From the NCBI RefSeq assembly GCF_021369635.1, contig NZ_JAJNBZ010000035.1:1-59473 (forward strand): a stretch of 59,473 nucleotides of DNA, given 5' to 3'. Within the stretch, counting starts at the first letter, position 1; every line of letters starts with the position of its first letter. Below, piece after piece: positions 33,979 to 42,694 of this stretch. A program made the position numbers and the translations under genes. The notes below the pieces were generated by a model. The model was not told where the DNA came from and did no database searches. It worked only from the letters and a program-made list of their open reading frames with translations. This DNA is from Paenibacillus profundus. Its GTDB lineage: Bacteria > Bacillota > Bacilli > Paenibacillales > Paenibacillaceae.

Positions 33979-35160
33979 TTATTCAGTTTTAATAAAATTC
34001 TTACCAAGAAGCCACATTCCACAACTTATGACAAGGAAATATACTGGCATCGTCATCAGTGAACCATTGTGAAGAACACTCATTCCCCATGTCATTAAGC
34101 TAACCAACAAGTAATAACCTAAGCTAAATATCGCCCCAGCGGTTCCAACAACATCGTGAAAACCGGCGAGTGAAAGACTTAAACAGTTAGGTAATGCGAT
34201 GCCTGCTCCCATAAGCATAATAAACATGGTAAATAAAATACTAGCAATGGCCATGATCTTCGGCATTGTGTCAAACGCACTTGCAACTGTAAGAACCAAC
34301 GCTCCAGCAGACATCACTAGAAGACCAATATGAATGATCTTCTCAGGTGCATAAATGGTCAATAATTTTTTGGAGAACATTGCACCAACAATCGATGCTA
34401 GAGCCACAATGATGCCAAAGAAACCATAAACCCCTGGTGAAACATGAAAGTGCTCAATAAATAAAAATGGGGCTTCGGCATAGTAACTGAAAATAACCCC
34501 ATTTATTCCGCCAATCAATGTTCCGAAGACGATTACACGTGGTGACAACAGCATTTTCTTTGCAGTCGATGCAATGGCAACCTTTTTTCTCTTCGTAACA
34601 TCTGCTGTTTCCGGCAACTTTAATAGAGCATAGACAAACAATATTACACTCAGGATAACAAGTGTAAAGAAAACAGCCCTGAAGCCAAGAGCTTGATCAA
34701 CCCAGCCGCCAATGAGCGGCCCGATTGCGGGAGTAAATGCGATTACAGCAGATATTTGTGCAAACATAGCATGCCGTTGATTGCCTGATACACTTTCTCG
34801 CAGAATCGTTTGTGTAATGATTGAACCTGTCGCGGCACCAAATGCTTGAACAAAACGGCTTAACAAAAGGAATTCAATAGATGCTGAGAAATAGCACATT
34901 AAACTACCAAGTCCGTATAAAACGAGACCTCCCAGCATAGCTGGTCTCCGCCCAGTATAATCGGATAACCATCCCCAGCAGAAAACACCCAAAGCAAAAC
35001 CGATAAAGTAAATGCTCAATGTTAACTGTACAGAACTATTTGAGACACCAAGCGCCATTGAAATATCAGGTAATGAAGGTGTGTAAATGGTCTCGCTGAT
35101 TTGCGGAAAGGCCACAAGCACGATCATTAACAGCAAAGATGGTACTACCTTTTTTTTCAC
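33979..35160 (-). CDS. Bcr/CflA-family multidrug efflux MFS transporter
   Basis: A 393-residue protein with twelve predicted helices. Family motifs are YTPSLPDISMALG in helix 1 (Bcr signature), GWLSDYTGRRPAMLGGLVLY (motif A between helices 2 and 3), and SRFVQAFGAATGSIITQTILRE (motif C-like). Bcr/CflA pumps export drugs such as bicyclomycin and chloramphenicol, or metabolites, using the proton gradient. Start GTG 35160 with AGGAGGG ten bases ahead. It sits inside the ghost copy of the FNT-MFS-AraC locus, between its FNT and MFS scraps, so it may have been inserted or is the neighbour of the ancestral locus. Confidence 0.9.
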   Translation of the reverse strand: MKKKVVPSLLLMIVLVAFPQISETIYTPSLPDISMALGVSNSSVQLTLSIYFIGFALGVFCWGWLSDYTGRRPAMLGGLVLYGLGSLMCYFSASIEFLLLSRFVQAFGAATGSIITQTILRESVSGNQRHAMFAQISAVIAFTPAIGPLIGGWVDQALGFRAVFFTLVILSVILFVYALLKLPETADVTKRKKVAIASTAKKMLLSPRVIVFGTLIGGINGVIFSYYAEAPFLFIEHFHVSPGVYGFFGIIVALASIVGAMFSKKLLTIYAPEKIIHIGLLVMSAGALVLTVASAFDTMPKIMAIASILFTMFIMLMGAGIALPNCLSLSLAGFHDVVGTAGAIFSLGYYLLVSLMTWGMSVLHNGSLMTMPVYFLVISCGMWLLGKNFIKTE

Positions 35161-35284
35161 TTTATTTTCGCCCTCCTACAAGCTTATATGACTCCGAACA
35201 ATATAAGCTTAGCTAGGGAAACGGGGGCTTCATTATTGCAATTCGATTATAGGTCATCACTTTTTTTATAATTCCTTTGAAAGT

Positions 35285-35870
35285 TTTATAGGAGGGTTAA
35301 TAGTTTACGATTTAAGCGTAATGTACATTATATCTTCTCAAATCGAATAGTCCAAGTCAATATATGGAGATTTCGTTCGAGTAATACAGTATGCAAGACA
35401 AAGTCAAAATCCGTTTTTTTCGTAAGAACAATCCGTTTCAAGGTAGCAGGGCATTATCGTTGACTACTCAGGAAACCGCCCGCATGCTCTCGATGGGGTT
35501 AATGCTTACTGGAGTTGCAATGATCATTACACAAGGGATTCAAATGAAGAAACAAAAATGGCAGCCCAAACAACTGCTTCTGGCGGGTTCGTCGCTTGCC
35601 GTTTCTCGCGAGCAGCAGGGAGGCATCGCGGGTCTTGTGGGATCGGTTCAAGGTATCTCCGCTGTGATTGCCCCCATTCTTAGCACGAGTCTTTACCAAG
35701 TGGATAGACATCTTCCTAAATGCAATGTAGGGCATCTTCAACGGATTCATTTGAGAAAAGGCAACAAGTCAAATCAAAGCTGACAGTCGACGATATCCAA
35801 TGCCTTCATCAAGCAAAAGATATATTATCCCGTGCCTGGAGACAACCACCAATAAAGATGAAAATCAAGA
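35285..35870 (+). pseudogene. Scrambled MFS-AraC scrap: ghost of the siderophore-type cluster
   Basis: This piece matches the intact cluster in order. The leader TTTTATAGGAGGG (35290) and the stretch reading FFRKNNPFQG match 47565-47660. MFS residues SLTTQETARMLSMGLM to QPKQLLL, then a deletion of about 45 residues, then SSLAV to SLYQVDRHLP, match 48450-48835. At about 35760 it switches to the AraC regulator (QQVKSKLTVDDIQCLHQAKD, compare QQVKSKLTAEDIQCLHEAKD at 53430). The internal deletion joins short repeats (GCGGGTTC). Both ABC transporter genes are gone. Clearly non-functional. Confidence 0.88.
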
Positions 35871-35950
35871 CGTTAGAAGGCGAGGGTTGAACCTACGGTC
35901 TCTAACGTCTTATTTGTTTGACTTTGTTTGTCGCACACTCAATCATTTAC

Positions 35951-36886
35951 CTAATTGGAGTGCGCCTCTTGGAGTTGTGTGATTTCCCTCTGCGGCTTCT
36001 GAAACAGTTGCTTTAAGCTTTCATAATTAACAAGAACAGTACCAACGATAATCGTAACTGCTCCGACCACTGTTACCCAAGTAATAGCTTCCCCGTAGAG
36101 CAAGACCCCAATCGTGAGAGCAATCAACGGTGACACGTACAGCCAGGTCGAGGCAAAGACAGGGGTTGTCTTGGCGACTAGCCAATAGAATAGACTATGC
36201 CCAATCATCGAACCGATGACAATCAGATAGAGCATTGAGCCGATCACGTCCGCCGACAGTAAGCTCTTAAAGTACCAATGTTCTGTGCATGCAGACAGCA
36301 TGAGTAATAGTGCTCCTCCATACATCATCTGAGCGGCGTTAAGCGCTATTGGCGATGCCTCCGGGAAACGTTTTGTAACTTGTTTTGAATAAATGGCGCC
36401 ACCTGAATAGAACAATTGACTAACCAAAATCACAAGGCTTCCGATGAGCAGCCACATACTTGCTGATAACGTAATAGCAGGCAGAATAATAAGGATCACG
36501 CCAATAAATCCGACGATGCAGCCTATTAAGGAGCGACGGCTTGGTGTCTGACGCATTATGATCATTTGCAGCAAAAGGATCAGAATCGGAGCAGTAGCCG
36601 AAAATACCGCTGCGATTCCAGACGCAACATATTGTTCACCCCAATACAAGGGTGCAAAGGTGCCAAAAGTCAGACCGATTCCTGTAAGCAGCATTTCTTT
36701 GCGCAGAAGGAGAGAGAAGCTTGCTTTTTTCCTCCATATCATCCATCCGAATAAAAGCAGACCCGCGACGAAAAACCTTATGCCCGAAGATAAAAACGGC
36801 GGTGCAGAGGCGTCAACACCGATCTTAATGGCTAAAAATGTAGTGCCAAACACGAGACATACGAGTAAATAATTAAAGATAATCAT
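35951..36886 (-). CDS. EamA/DMT-family exporter
   Basis: A 311-residue membrane protein with ten predicted helices formed by two EamA repeats (about 5-135 and 150-285). Motifs include TTFLAIKIGVDASAPPFLSSGIRFFVAG and ASTWLYVSPLIALTIGVLLYGE. DMT exporters pump out amino acids or other metabolites, and this one is divergently arranged with a MocR-type regulator, which usually controls such an exporter in response to a PLP-bound substrate. RBS AAAGGGGGAG before ATG 36886. The intergenic direct repeats at 36925-36954 are in the right place for MocR binding. Confidence 0.9.
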   Translation of the reverse strand: MIIFNYLLVCLVFGTTFLAIKIGVDASAPPFLSSGIRFFVAGLLLFGWMIWRKKASFSLLLRKEMLLTGIGLTFGTFAPLYWGEQYVASGIAAVFSATAPILILLLQMIIMRQTPSRRSLIGCIVGFIGVILIILPAITLSASMWLLIGSLVILVSQLFYSGGAIYSKQVTKRFPEASPIALNAAQMMYGGALLLMLSACTEHWYFKSLLSADVIGSMLYLIVIGSMIGHSLFYWLVAKTTPVFASTWLYVSPLIALTIGVLLYGEAITWVTVVGAVTIIVGTVLVNYESLKQLFQKPQREITQLQEAHSN

Positions 36887-36924
36887 GATTCTCCCCCTTT
36901 ATGAATGATCATACACGGATAGGT

Positions 36925-36954
36925 ATAGAACAGATGAATGCAAATAGAACAGAT
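36925..36954. promoter_or_regulatory. Direct repeats in the eamA-mocR divergent promoter
   Basis: ATAGAACAGAT occurs at 36925-36935 and again at 36944-36954, 19 bp apart (start to start). MocR regulators such as GabR and PdxR bind direct repeats of this kind. Probably the operator for the exporter and the regulator. Confidence 0.6.
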
Positions 36955-36997
36955 TAGAAATGGTTGGTGTACAATAAGCAAAAAGGGGGCGGCTTGC

Positions 36998-38404
36998 ATG
37001 CTTTTTAAACAAGTATACGATCACATCATGACGAGAATTGAGCGCGGAGATTGGAACGTACATGATAAGCTTCCTTCAATTCGACTGCTCGCTCTGGAGT
37101 TGGGCATCAATCGACTGACGGTGTTCAAAGCCTACCAATTGTTGAAACAGAACGGAAAAGCCTATGTCAAGGAGAAGTCTGGTTATTATGTTAGTCCTGA
37201 GAATTCGCTACCTAACCTCTACGAGCGTGATGTAAATGAGTCTATCGAATCTTCTGCTGTGCACCTGAACAGCAAGTTGTCCGATATTCACAGGGTAACG
37301 GCTGCTTATCAATTTTCCCAAGCACTGATTGATCCGAACTTGTTGCCAAATCTATTTCTATCTGAGTATGTGAAGAAGGTTTTTGACATCTACCCTAAGT
37401 TGATGGGGACTTATTCTACCCCGCAAGGGGATGAAGAGCTGCGTGATGTCCTCTGTCAGTACATCATACGTCATTACCGGGTTCATCTGAATACAAGCGA
37501 GGAGTTGATAACGACGGGGGCGCAGCAGGCGATCGACTTGCTTTCTAGAATATTCATAAGACCAATGGATGCGATTTTGGTGGAACGGCCGACATACAGC
37601 GCTGCGATTGATGTATTCCGAGGGCAGGGCGCCAGATTGATTCCTGTGGATTTTTCTCCGGAAGGCTATGATTTGGACATGGTCGAATTGTTGATGAAGC
37701 AGCATCGACCACGGTTCTTTTATATGAATCCTACTTTCCATAATCCAACGGGGTATACATTACCGATCACTCAACGTAAGCAGCTTGTAGAGTTGGCCGA
37801 ACGGTATCGTTGTTTATTAATTGAAGATGATGCGTTTCACGACATGTACTTTGATGAACGTCCACCGCAGCCTTTATTCACTTACGATACAGAAGGATGG
37901 GTTGTATATCTCCGAAGTTTCAGTAAGTATGTGGCGCCAGGCTTGCGAATATGCGCCGTATTTGGCCGCAAGTCCGTGATAGAACCTCTGATAACGGCCA
38001 AATCGCTGGCTGACAACGGAACGCCGCTAGTCACTCAAAAAATATTTGTGCATTACTTTCAATCTGAACGGATGCAGCAACATTTGGAAAAATTGCGAAT
38101 TGCGCTACAAATCAGAAGAGACATCATGGAGGAGGAATTGGCATTGGCGCCTATCGACTGGAAATGGATTACTCCAAAAGGGGGACTCAATATATGGCTC
38201 CAACTGCCGGATACGGTTCCAGCGAGAACGTTATTAAACGAGAGCTTTCGACAATCTATTTCCTTCGTTCCTGGCCAAATTTGCGATCCGCTCGATGAGA
38301 TGCAGTCTTGGATCAGACTGAGCTATTCATTCGTGAATGAAGAGCAAATACGTGCTGGAGTTCAACAGCTTGCAGAAATCGCACAACGTATCAAGGAACG
38401 GTGA
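36998..38404 (+). CDS. MocR-type GntR regulator with aminotransferase domain
   Basis: A 468-residue regulator. N-terminal GntR winged helix (about 1-70: DHIMTRIERGDWNVHDKLPSIRLLALELGINRLTVFKAY), a linker of about 35 residues, then a fold-type I aminotransferase domain (about 105-468) with TTGAQQAIDLLSR, FYMNPTFHNPTGYTLP and the PLP-binding lysine in LRSFSKYVAPGLRI. MocR proteins are effector-binding regulators rather than working transaminases. ATG 36998 with GGGGGCGG eight bases ahead is preferred over ATG 36938. Divergent from the EamA exporter, which is its likely target. Confidence 0.92.
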   Translation: MLFKQVYDHIMTRIERGDWNVHDKLPSIRLLALELGINRLTVFKAYQLLKQNGKAYVKEKSGYYVSPENSLPNLYERDVNESIESSAVHLNSKLSDIHRVTAAYQFSQALIDPNLLPNLFLSEYVKKVFDIYPKLMGTYSTPQGDEELRDVLCQYIIRHYRVHLNTSEELITTGAQQAIDLLSRIFIRPMDAILVERPTYSAAIDVFRGQGARLIPVDFSPEGYDLDMVELLMKQHRPRFFYMNPTFHNPTGYTLPITQRKQLVELAERYRCLLIEDDAFHDMYFDERPPQPLFTYDTEGWVVYLRSFSKYVAPGLRICAVFGRKSVIEPLITAKSLADNGTPLVTQKIFVHYFQSERMQQHLEKLRIALQIRRDIMEEELALAPIDWKWITPKGGLNIWLQLPDTVPARTLLNESFRQSISFVPGQICDPLDEMQSWIRLSYSFVNEEQIRAGVQQLAEIAQRIKER

Positions 38405-38557
38405 AATACGAGATGGTTTAACATTTTGAAACTGCAAAATAACGTAGATAGATACGTTTCATCAGTAGAATGCAGCACTTTTGTTTTGGTCTATTAATGA
38501 AGCAGAACCAGCCCCATATCATTAAAGCATGACTTCTATTTTTATGTTCCGAGCTTC

Positions 38558-38611
38558 TTCATTTCAACTTCAGCTAAATTTCATCTGAATTTCACATACC
38601 TTTAGTATAGT
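38558..38611 (+). promoter_or_regulatory. Response-regulator binding array and promoter of the two-component operon
   Basis: TTCA occurs at 38558, 38569, 38580 and 38591, an exact 11-bp period. TATAGT (38606-38611) begins 15 bases after the last repeat start. OmpR/PhoB-family regulators bind in tandem to repeats of this period in front of the -10. The same arrangement is found at 40776-40818, so the regulator of this operon is the obvious binder. The upstream stretch 38405-38557 has no gene. Confidence 0.7.
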
Positions 38612-38660
38612 AGAGGCTTATATAGATAGAGACTTAAACTATACACTGGGGTGAAAATAA

Positions 38661-39332
38661 ATGTCGGCAAATATTCTCGTTATCGAGGATGATATCTATA
38701 TTCAAGAACTTATCCAAGAATTTCTTAGGGCCCAGGATTATCACGTAGAGGTGGCTAGCGATGGAAGCGAAGGGTACCAAAAATTTCAACAAGGCACGTT
38801 CGAGCTGGTCCTGCTGGACATTATGCTGCCGAACATGGACGGTTATTCCATCTGCAGAATGATTCGAAACAAGCATGATACACCAGTGATCATTATGACT
38901 GCATTAAGTGAAGAGAAGGATCAACTTAAAGCGTTTGAATTGGAAGCGGATGATTTCATTTCGAAACCATTCTCTTTTAATGTGCTTGTCAAACGAGTCG
39001 AGGCGGTACTGCGGCGTTCCAGGTCGGAGATGAAACCAAAGGAACTTCATTGTGCTCGTCTCCGTCTGGATTGCGACAGTTATAAAGCCTATATCGATCA
39101 CGCGCTGATTGACATCACGGTCAAGGAATTCACTATCTTACAGTATTTTTTAGAGAATGTGGGTCGAACTATTACGAGGGAGATGCTGCTGGATAATATT
39201 TGGGGTTATGATTTCTACGGCGATACTCGAATTGTGGATGCACATATTAAAAATATACGAAAAAAACTGGGGTTGCCTTACATCCGAACGGTGAAAGGGA
39301 TTGGTTACATCATGGACGGTGGCGACAGTTGA
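38661..39332 (+). CDS. OmpR/PhoB-family response regulator
   Basis: A 223-residue two-domain regulator. The receiver (1-118) has the acidic pair ED10-D11, the phosphoacceptor D53 in LVLLDIMLPNMDGY, the Thr of MTAL and the Lys of SKPFS. The OmpR winged helix (about 127-223) ends with IVDAHIKNIRKKLGLPYIRTVKGIGYIM. It is translated with its kinase: the HK begins four bases before the end of this gene (TTGA). Promoter carries 11-bp TTCA repeats. Most likely activates the transporter operon at 40.9 kb as well as itself. Confidence 0.95.
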   Translation: MSANILVIEDDIYIQELIQEFLRAQDYHVEVASDGSEGYQKFQQGTFELVLLDIMLPNMDGYSICRMIRNKHDTPVIIMTALSEEKDQLKAFELEADDFISKPFSFNVLVKRVEAVLRRSRSEMKPKELHCARLRLDCDSYKAYIDHALIDITVKEFTILQYFLENVGRTITREMLLDNIWGYDFYGDTRIVDAHIKNIRKKLGLPYIRTVKGIGYIMDGGDS

Positions 39333-40753
39333 GACGTAGGGGCATTACATTCAAAATATTTGTAGTCACGACAATCTTATTGGCCGTTTCCGCTCTGGTC
39401 CTGTATCTCACTCTCTATTTTTTACTTCCGCCGTATTATTATCATACCAAAAAAGCGAAGCTGGAAGCCGGTGTGCATACGCTAGTCACTCAAATCGAAA
39501 AAAGCGAATTTGAGAAGGCAAAGGGATTAATGGAGGATTTTCAACACCAGTACAACGCTTTTGTCGTGATAAGTAACGAAGAGGAAAAGATCATTTTTCC
39601 CAATGTTGTCTCTCTCAATATTACCGATAATGCTAAAATAGAGGGATCCACCATGCCTCCTGCAAAAAGAGATGATATCTTTAGTAAATTCATACCCATT
39701 TCTTTTGTTGGTGACCGTGAAAGGTATAGTTTGCTTGTCACTGCATCACTCCAGCCGGTTGATGAGGCAGCAACGGTGATATTGACGTTTCTGCCCTATA
39801 TGTTAATCGTCATTTTGCTGCTTTCCTTTGTCGGTGCCTACGTCTATTCCCGGATCATTGCACGACCATTGATCGGTTTGAACGTATTGGCCAAAAAGAT
39901 GGCCAAGCTTGATTTTAGCGCCGACTATTCCTTCCAATCCGATGACGAAATTGGTGAGCTGGCGGCTTCCCTCAATGAACTGTCCCGCAATTTGCAATGC
40001 TCGATGGAAGAACTCCATCAGGCGAATTTACAGTTAACCGATGACATCAAAAAAAAGCAGGAGCAGGAAGTCGAGCGTCGTGAATTTGTCGCGATGATTT
40101 CGCATGAACTTAAAACCCCCATTGCCGCAGTATCCGGTCAACTGGAAGCAATGATCCATAATATCGGACCTTATCGCAATCGGGATAAATATTTGCTGCA
40201 GTCACAGCAAATTACGAAAGACATGGAGAAGCTTGTTCACGAGATTCTTGACATTTCAAGTTTGGAGAGCCATGAGTTCAAGCCCCAAATCCGATCCGTG
40301 AATGTTACTCTTCTTGTGACAAATATATTAGAGAACTATCATTATTTTTGTGAAACCAAACATATCAAACTGGCAAGCGATATGGATGCCAACGTGATGC
40401 TGCAGGCTGATGAACGCTTGTTATCCAAGGCTGTGTCCAATATAGTGGGCAATGCGGTAAACTATACCCGAAAAGGGGAAGAGGTACGCGTCCATCTCTT
40501 TGAAACCGAGGATTCCGTGCAACTGGATGTGCTGAATACTGGGGCATGTATCGAAGAGGATGAGCTTCCACATCTTTTTAAACCATTTTACCGCCTTGAG
40601 AAGTCGCGAAGCCGTACGACAGGAGGCAGTGGACTTGGCTTATACATTGTACAAAAGGTGCTGGAAGCCCACCATGCGACGTACAAATTGGCCAATGAGC
40701 CCAGTGGCGTTATGTTTACAATGAGTTTCCCAAGAACCCGGAACGGTACCTAG
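39329..40753 (+). CDS. Sensor histidine kinase of the two-component pair
   Basis: A 474-residue membrane kinase. Helix 1 at about 9-30 and helix 2 at about 150-172 enclose an extracellular sensor of about 120 residues; a HAMP domain follows (about 175-225, RPLIGLNVLAKKMAKLDFS), then HisKA with the phosphorylated His259 in FVAMISHELKTPIAA, and the ATPase domain with N box (SNIVGNAVNYT), F box (FKPFYRLEKS) and G box (GGSGLGLYIVQ). TTG start at 39329 overlaps the regulator stop. The size of the extracellular domain suggests sensing of an outside ligand, perhaps a peptide or envelope damage. The stop lies inside the terminator hairpin. Confidence 0.94.
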   Translation: MRRRGITFKIFVVTTILLAVSALVLYLTLYFLLPPYYYHTKKAKLEAGVHTLVTQIEKSEFEKAKGLMEDFQHQYNAFVVISNEEEKIIFPNVVSLNITDNAKIEGSTMPPAKRDDIFSKFIPISFVGDRERYSLLVTASLQPVDEAATVILTFLPYMLIVILLLSFVGAYVYSRIIARPLIGLNVLAKKMAKLDFSADYSFQSDDEIGELAASLNELSRNLQCSMEELHQANLQLTDDIKKKQEQEVERREFVAMISHELKTPIAAVSGQLEAMIHNIGPYRNRDKYLLQSQQITKDMEKLVHEILDISSLESHEFKPQIRSVNVTLLVTNILENYHYFCETKHIKLASDMDANVMLQADERLLSKAVSNIVGNAVNYTRKGEEVRVHLFETEDSVQLDVLNTGACIEEDELPHLFKPFYRLEKSRSRTTGGSGLGLYIVQKVLEAHHATYKLANEPSGVMFTMSFPRTRNGT

Positions 40754-40767
40754 TTCCGGGTTTTTTC
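40735..40767 (+). terminator. Terminator of the two-component operon
   Basis: AACCCGGAAC (40735-40744) with GTTCCGGGTT (40753-40762), then T to 40766. It overlaps the last codons of the kinase gene, so the transporter operon must start from its own promoter. Confidence 0.9.
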
Positions 40768-40775
40768 TTGCCCCA

Positions 40776-40818
40776 TTCATACTTGCTTCACATGAACTTC
40801 ATGTTGGACTTATATAAT
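40776..40818 (+). promoter_or_regulatory. Response-regulator binding array and promoter of the transporter operon
   Basis: TTCA at 40776, 40787 and 40798, exactly 11 bp apart, and TATAAT (40813-40818) beginning 15 bases after the last repeat start. This is the same geometry as at 38558-38611. It places the permease/adaptor operon under the adjacent two-component system. Confidence 0.72.
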
Positions 40819-40879
40819 TGGCATTCAAGAAGACGGGAACAAACCGATTGAAGGTGTTACCGATATGGAGGACAAGCTT

Positions 40880-41746
40880 ATGAACATACATCATGTGAAG
40901 TTAAAGGAGATTTTAGTTGCTTTTTGCTTTCTCGCTCCGAGTCTGGCCGGGTTTGCCGTTTTTTATTTGATTCCGTTCGGCACAAGTGTACTGTACTCTT
41001 TTCAGGATCGTCTTACGGCTGCCTTGACGCTTGCCAACTACTCCGAATTGCTATCCAGCTTGTCCTTTCAGAAGGCGGCAGCTAACACATTCCGATTCAC
41101 CGCCATCAGTGTGCCTATCCTCGTTGTCTTGTCTCTCATCCTGGCTATGGTGTTGAATCAGAGGGTATTCTTCCGCAACTGGCTGCGTACGGCATATGTG
41201 CTGCCATTGGTCGTTCCGGTGGCGTCCATCGTCCTCTTTTGGCAGATCATGTTCGATTGGAACGGGGTATTGAATGCCCTGTTGAAATATGTCGGATTAA
41301 GCCGCATCGACTGGATGAAATCAGAATGGTCCGGGTCCGTCATCGTTCTGATTTATGTCTGGAAGAACATCGGATACAATGTGGTCTTGTTTTTGGCCGG
41401 GCTGCAGAACATTCCGGAGCAATATTACGAGATCGCTGATTTGGAAGGAGCGGGGCCCGCCCGCAAGCTGTTCGGCATTACGCTGGTATATTTGACACCT
41501 ACGATGTTCCTGGTTATCCTGATGTCCGTTTTGAATTCATTCAAAGTATTCCGGGAGACCTATCTCATCGCCGGAGCTTATCCGCAAGACCGGATTTATA
41601 TGCTGCAGCACTATATGAACAATATGTTCTTATCGCTGGACATGCAGAAGTTATCCGCGGCAGCGACGCTGATGGCCATCTGTATTCTTGTACTGGTTGC
41701 CGTACTATTTCGAACCGAGCGGATGTTTCGCTCTTTCATGGAGTAG
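40880..41746 (+). CDS. Sugar-type ABC transporter permease (MalF class)
   Basis: A 288-residue membrane protein with six helices and the permease-ATPase coupling loop YYEIADLEGAGPARKLFGITLVYLTP (EAA motif with G at the key position). The N-terminal segment FCFLAPSLAGFAVFYLIPFGTSVLYSF is typical of MalF/UgpA-type permeases. The start ATG 40880 has GGAGGA seven bases ahead; ATG 40865 is in frame but lies on the SD itself. It pairs with the next permease. Neither this operon nor the window contains an MsmK-like ATPase. The operon also holds an HlyD-type adaptor, which is unusual for an importer. Confidence 0.9.
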   Translation: MNIHHVKLKEILVAFCFLAPSLAGFAVFYLIPFGTSVLYSFQDRLTAALTLANYSELLSSLSFQKAAANTFRFTAISVPILVVLSLILAMVLNQRVFFRNWLRTAYVLPLVVPVASIVLFWQIMFDWNGVLNALLKYVGLSRIDWMKSEWSGSVIVLIYVWKNIGYNVVLFLAGLQNIPEQYYEIADLEGAGPARKLFGITLVYLTPTMFLVILMSVLNSFKVFRETYLIAGAYPQDRIYMLQHYMNNMFLSLDMQKLSAAATLMAICILVLVAVLFRTERMFRSFME

Positions 41747-41782
41747 TGCGCCGAGCAAAGTATGGATTAGGAGGTTAAACAA

Positions 41783-42649
41783 GTGGGAAAGGAAACAAAA
41801 GAATATATCCTGTCTCTCTTACGAACGATTCTATTAACGTTGATTGCTCTCATGTTGTTAGTCCCGATTATCGTGACGGTTGTTAATTCTTTCATGACGG
41901 AACGAGAAATTCATGCGAATTACGACATGCTCGGCAACACCGATATAAGCGAGTTCGTCAATTTGAAATTGGTCCCGGATTGGGTCTCATTGGGGCAATA
42001 TTTCAAAGTGCTGATCGCCACTTCAGGATATTTACGCATGTTCTGGAACTCGGTGTATATGGTCGTGCCTATTATTATCGGTCAGGTAGCAGTGGCGTCA
42101 TTAGCCGCCTTCGCCTTCGCAAAATTGCGTTTTCCAGGCAGGGACCTGCTGTTCTTCCTTTACCTGATAGCGATGCTGATGCCGTTTCAAGTGACGCTCG
42201 TGCCCAATTATTTGATGGTGGACCGTCTGGGGCTCTTGAACAGTCCTTATTCCATCATGCTTCCGGGTATATTCGCCGCGTTTGGGGTGTTTTTGCTAAG
42301 GCAATTCATGCTGCAGATCCCTTCGGCCTACATGGAAGCCGCCAAGATAGATGGAGCGAGTTATCTGCGCATCTTCGCATCCATCGTATTGCCGATGGTC
42401 AAACCCGGGATCGCGGCGCTGGTTGTCCTATTGTTCGCCGACTACTGGAATATGGTCGAACAGCCGCTCATCTTTCTGCGTGATGCGGAGCTTCAACCAT
42501 TGTCCGTATTTCTCTCCAGATTTCAGAAGGAAGCCTTCGGCGTTATCTTCGCTGCTTCTTGCCTTTACATGGCGCCCATGGTGCTTCTGTTTTTAAATAC
42601 GGAACGATATTTCGTTGAAGGAATTCAACTTTCCGGTATAAAAGGGTAG
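41783..42649 (+). CDS. Sugar-type ABC transporter permease (MalG class)
   Basis: A 288-residue permease with the EAA loop AYMEAAKIDGASYLRIFASIVLPMVKPGI. Helix 1 starts near residue 12 (LLRTILLTLIALMLLVPIIVTVV), and the segment FFLYLIAMLMPFQVTLVPNYLMVD is characteristic of MalG-type subunits. Start is GTG 41783 after AGGAGG. Separated from the first permease by 36 bases, so one transcript. It would form a heterodimer with the MalF-class partner. Confidence 0.9.
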   Translation: MGKETKEYILSLLRTILLTLIALMLLVPIIVTVVNSFMTEREIHANYDMLGNTDISEFVNLKLVPDWVSLGQYFKVLIATSGYLRMFWNSVYMVVPIIIGQVAVASLAAFAFAKLRFPGRDLLFFLYLIAMLMPFQVTLVPNYLMVDRLGLLNSPYSIMLPGIFAAFGVFLLRQFMLQIPSAYMEAAKIDGASYLRIFASIVLPMVKPGIAALVVLLFADYWNMVEQPLIFLRDAELQPLSVFLSRFQKEAFGVIFAASCLYMAPMVLLFLNTERYFVEGIQLSGIKG

Positions 42650-42694
42650 CGACCTTGAACCTTTCATTCACATAAGCACAAGGAGGAAATAAAA

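Noticed and set aside
38405..38557. Search for a small gene between the MocR gene and the two-component operon.
   Set aside because: No RBS-supported frame; only the regulatory repeats near its end are meaningful.
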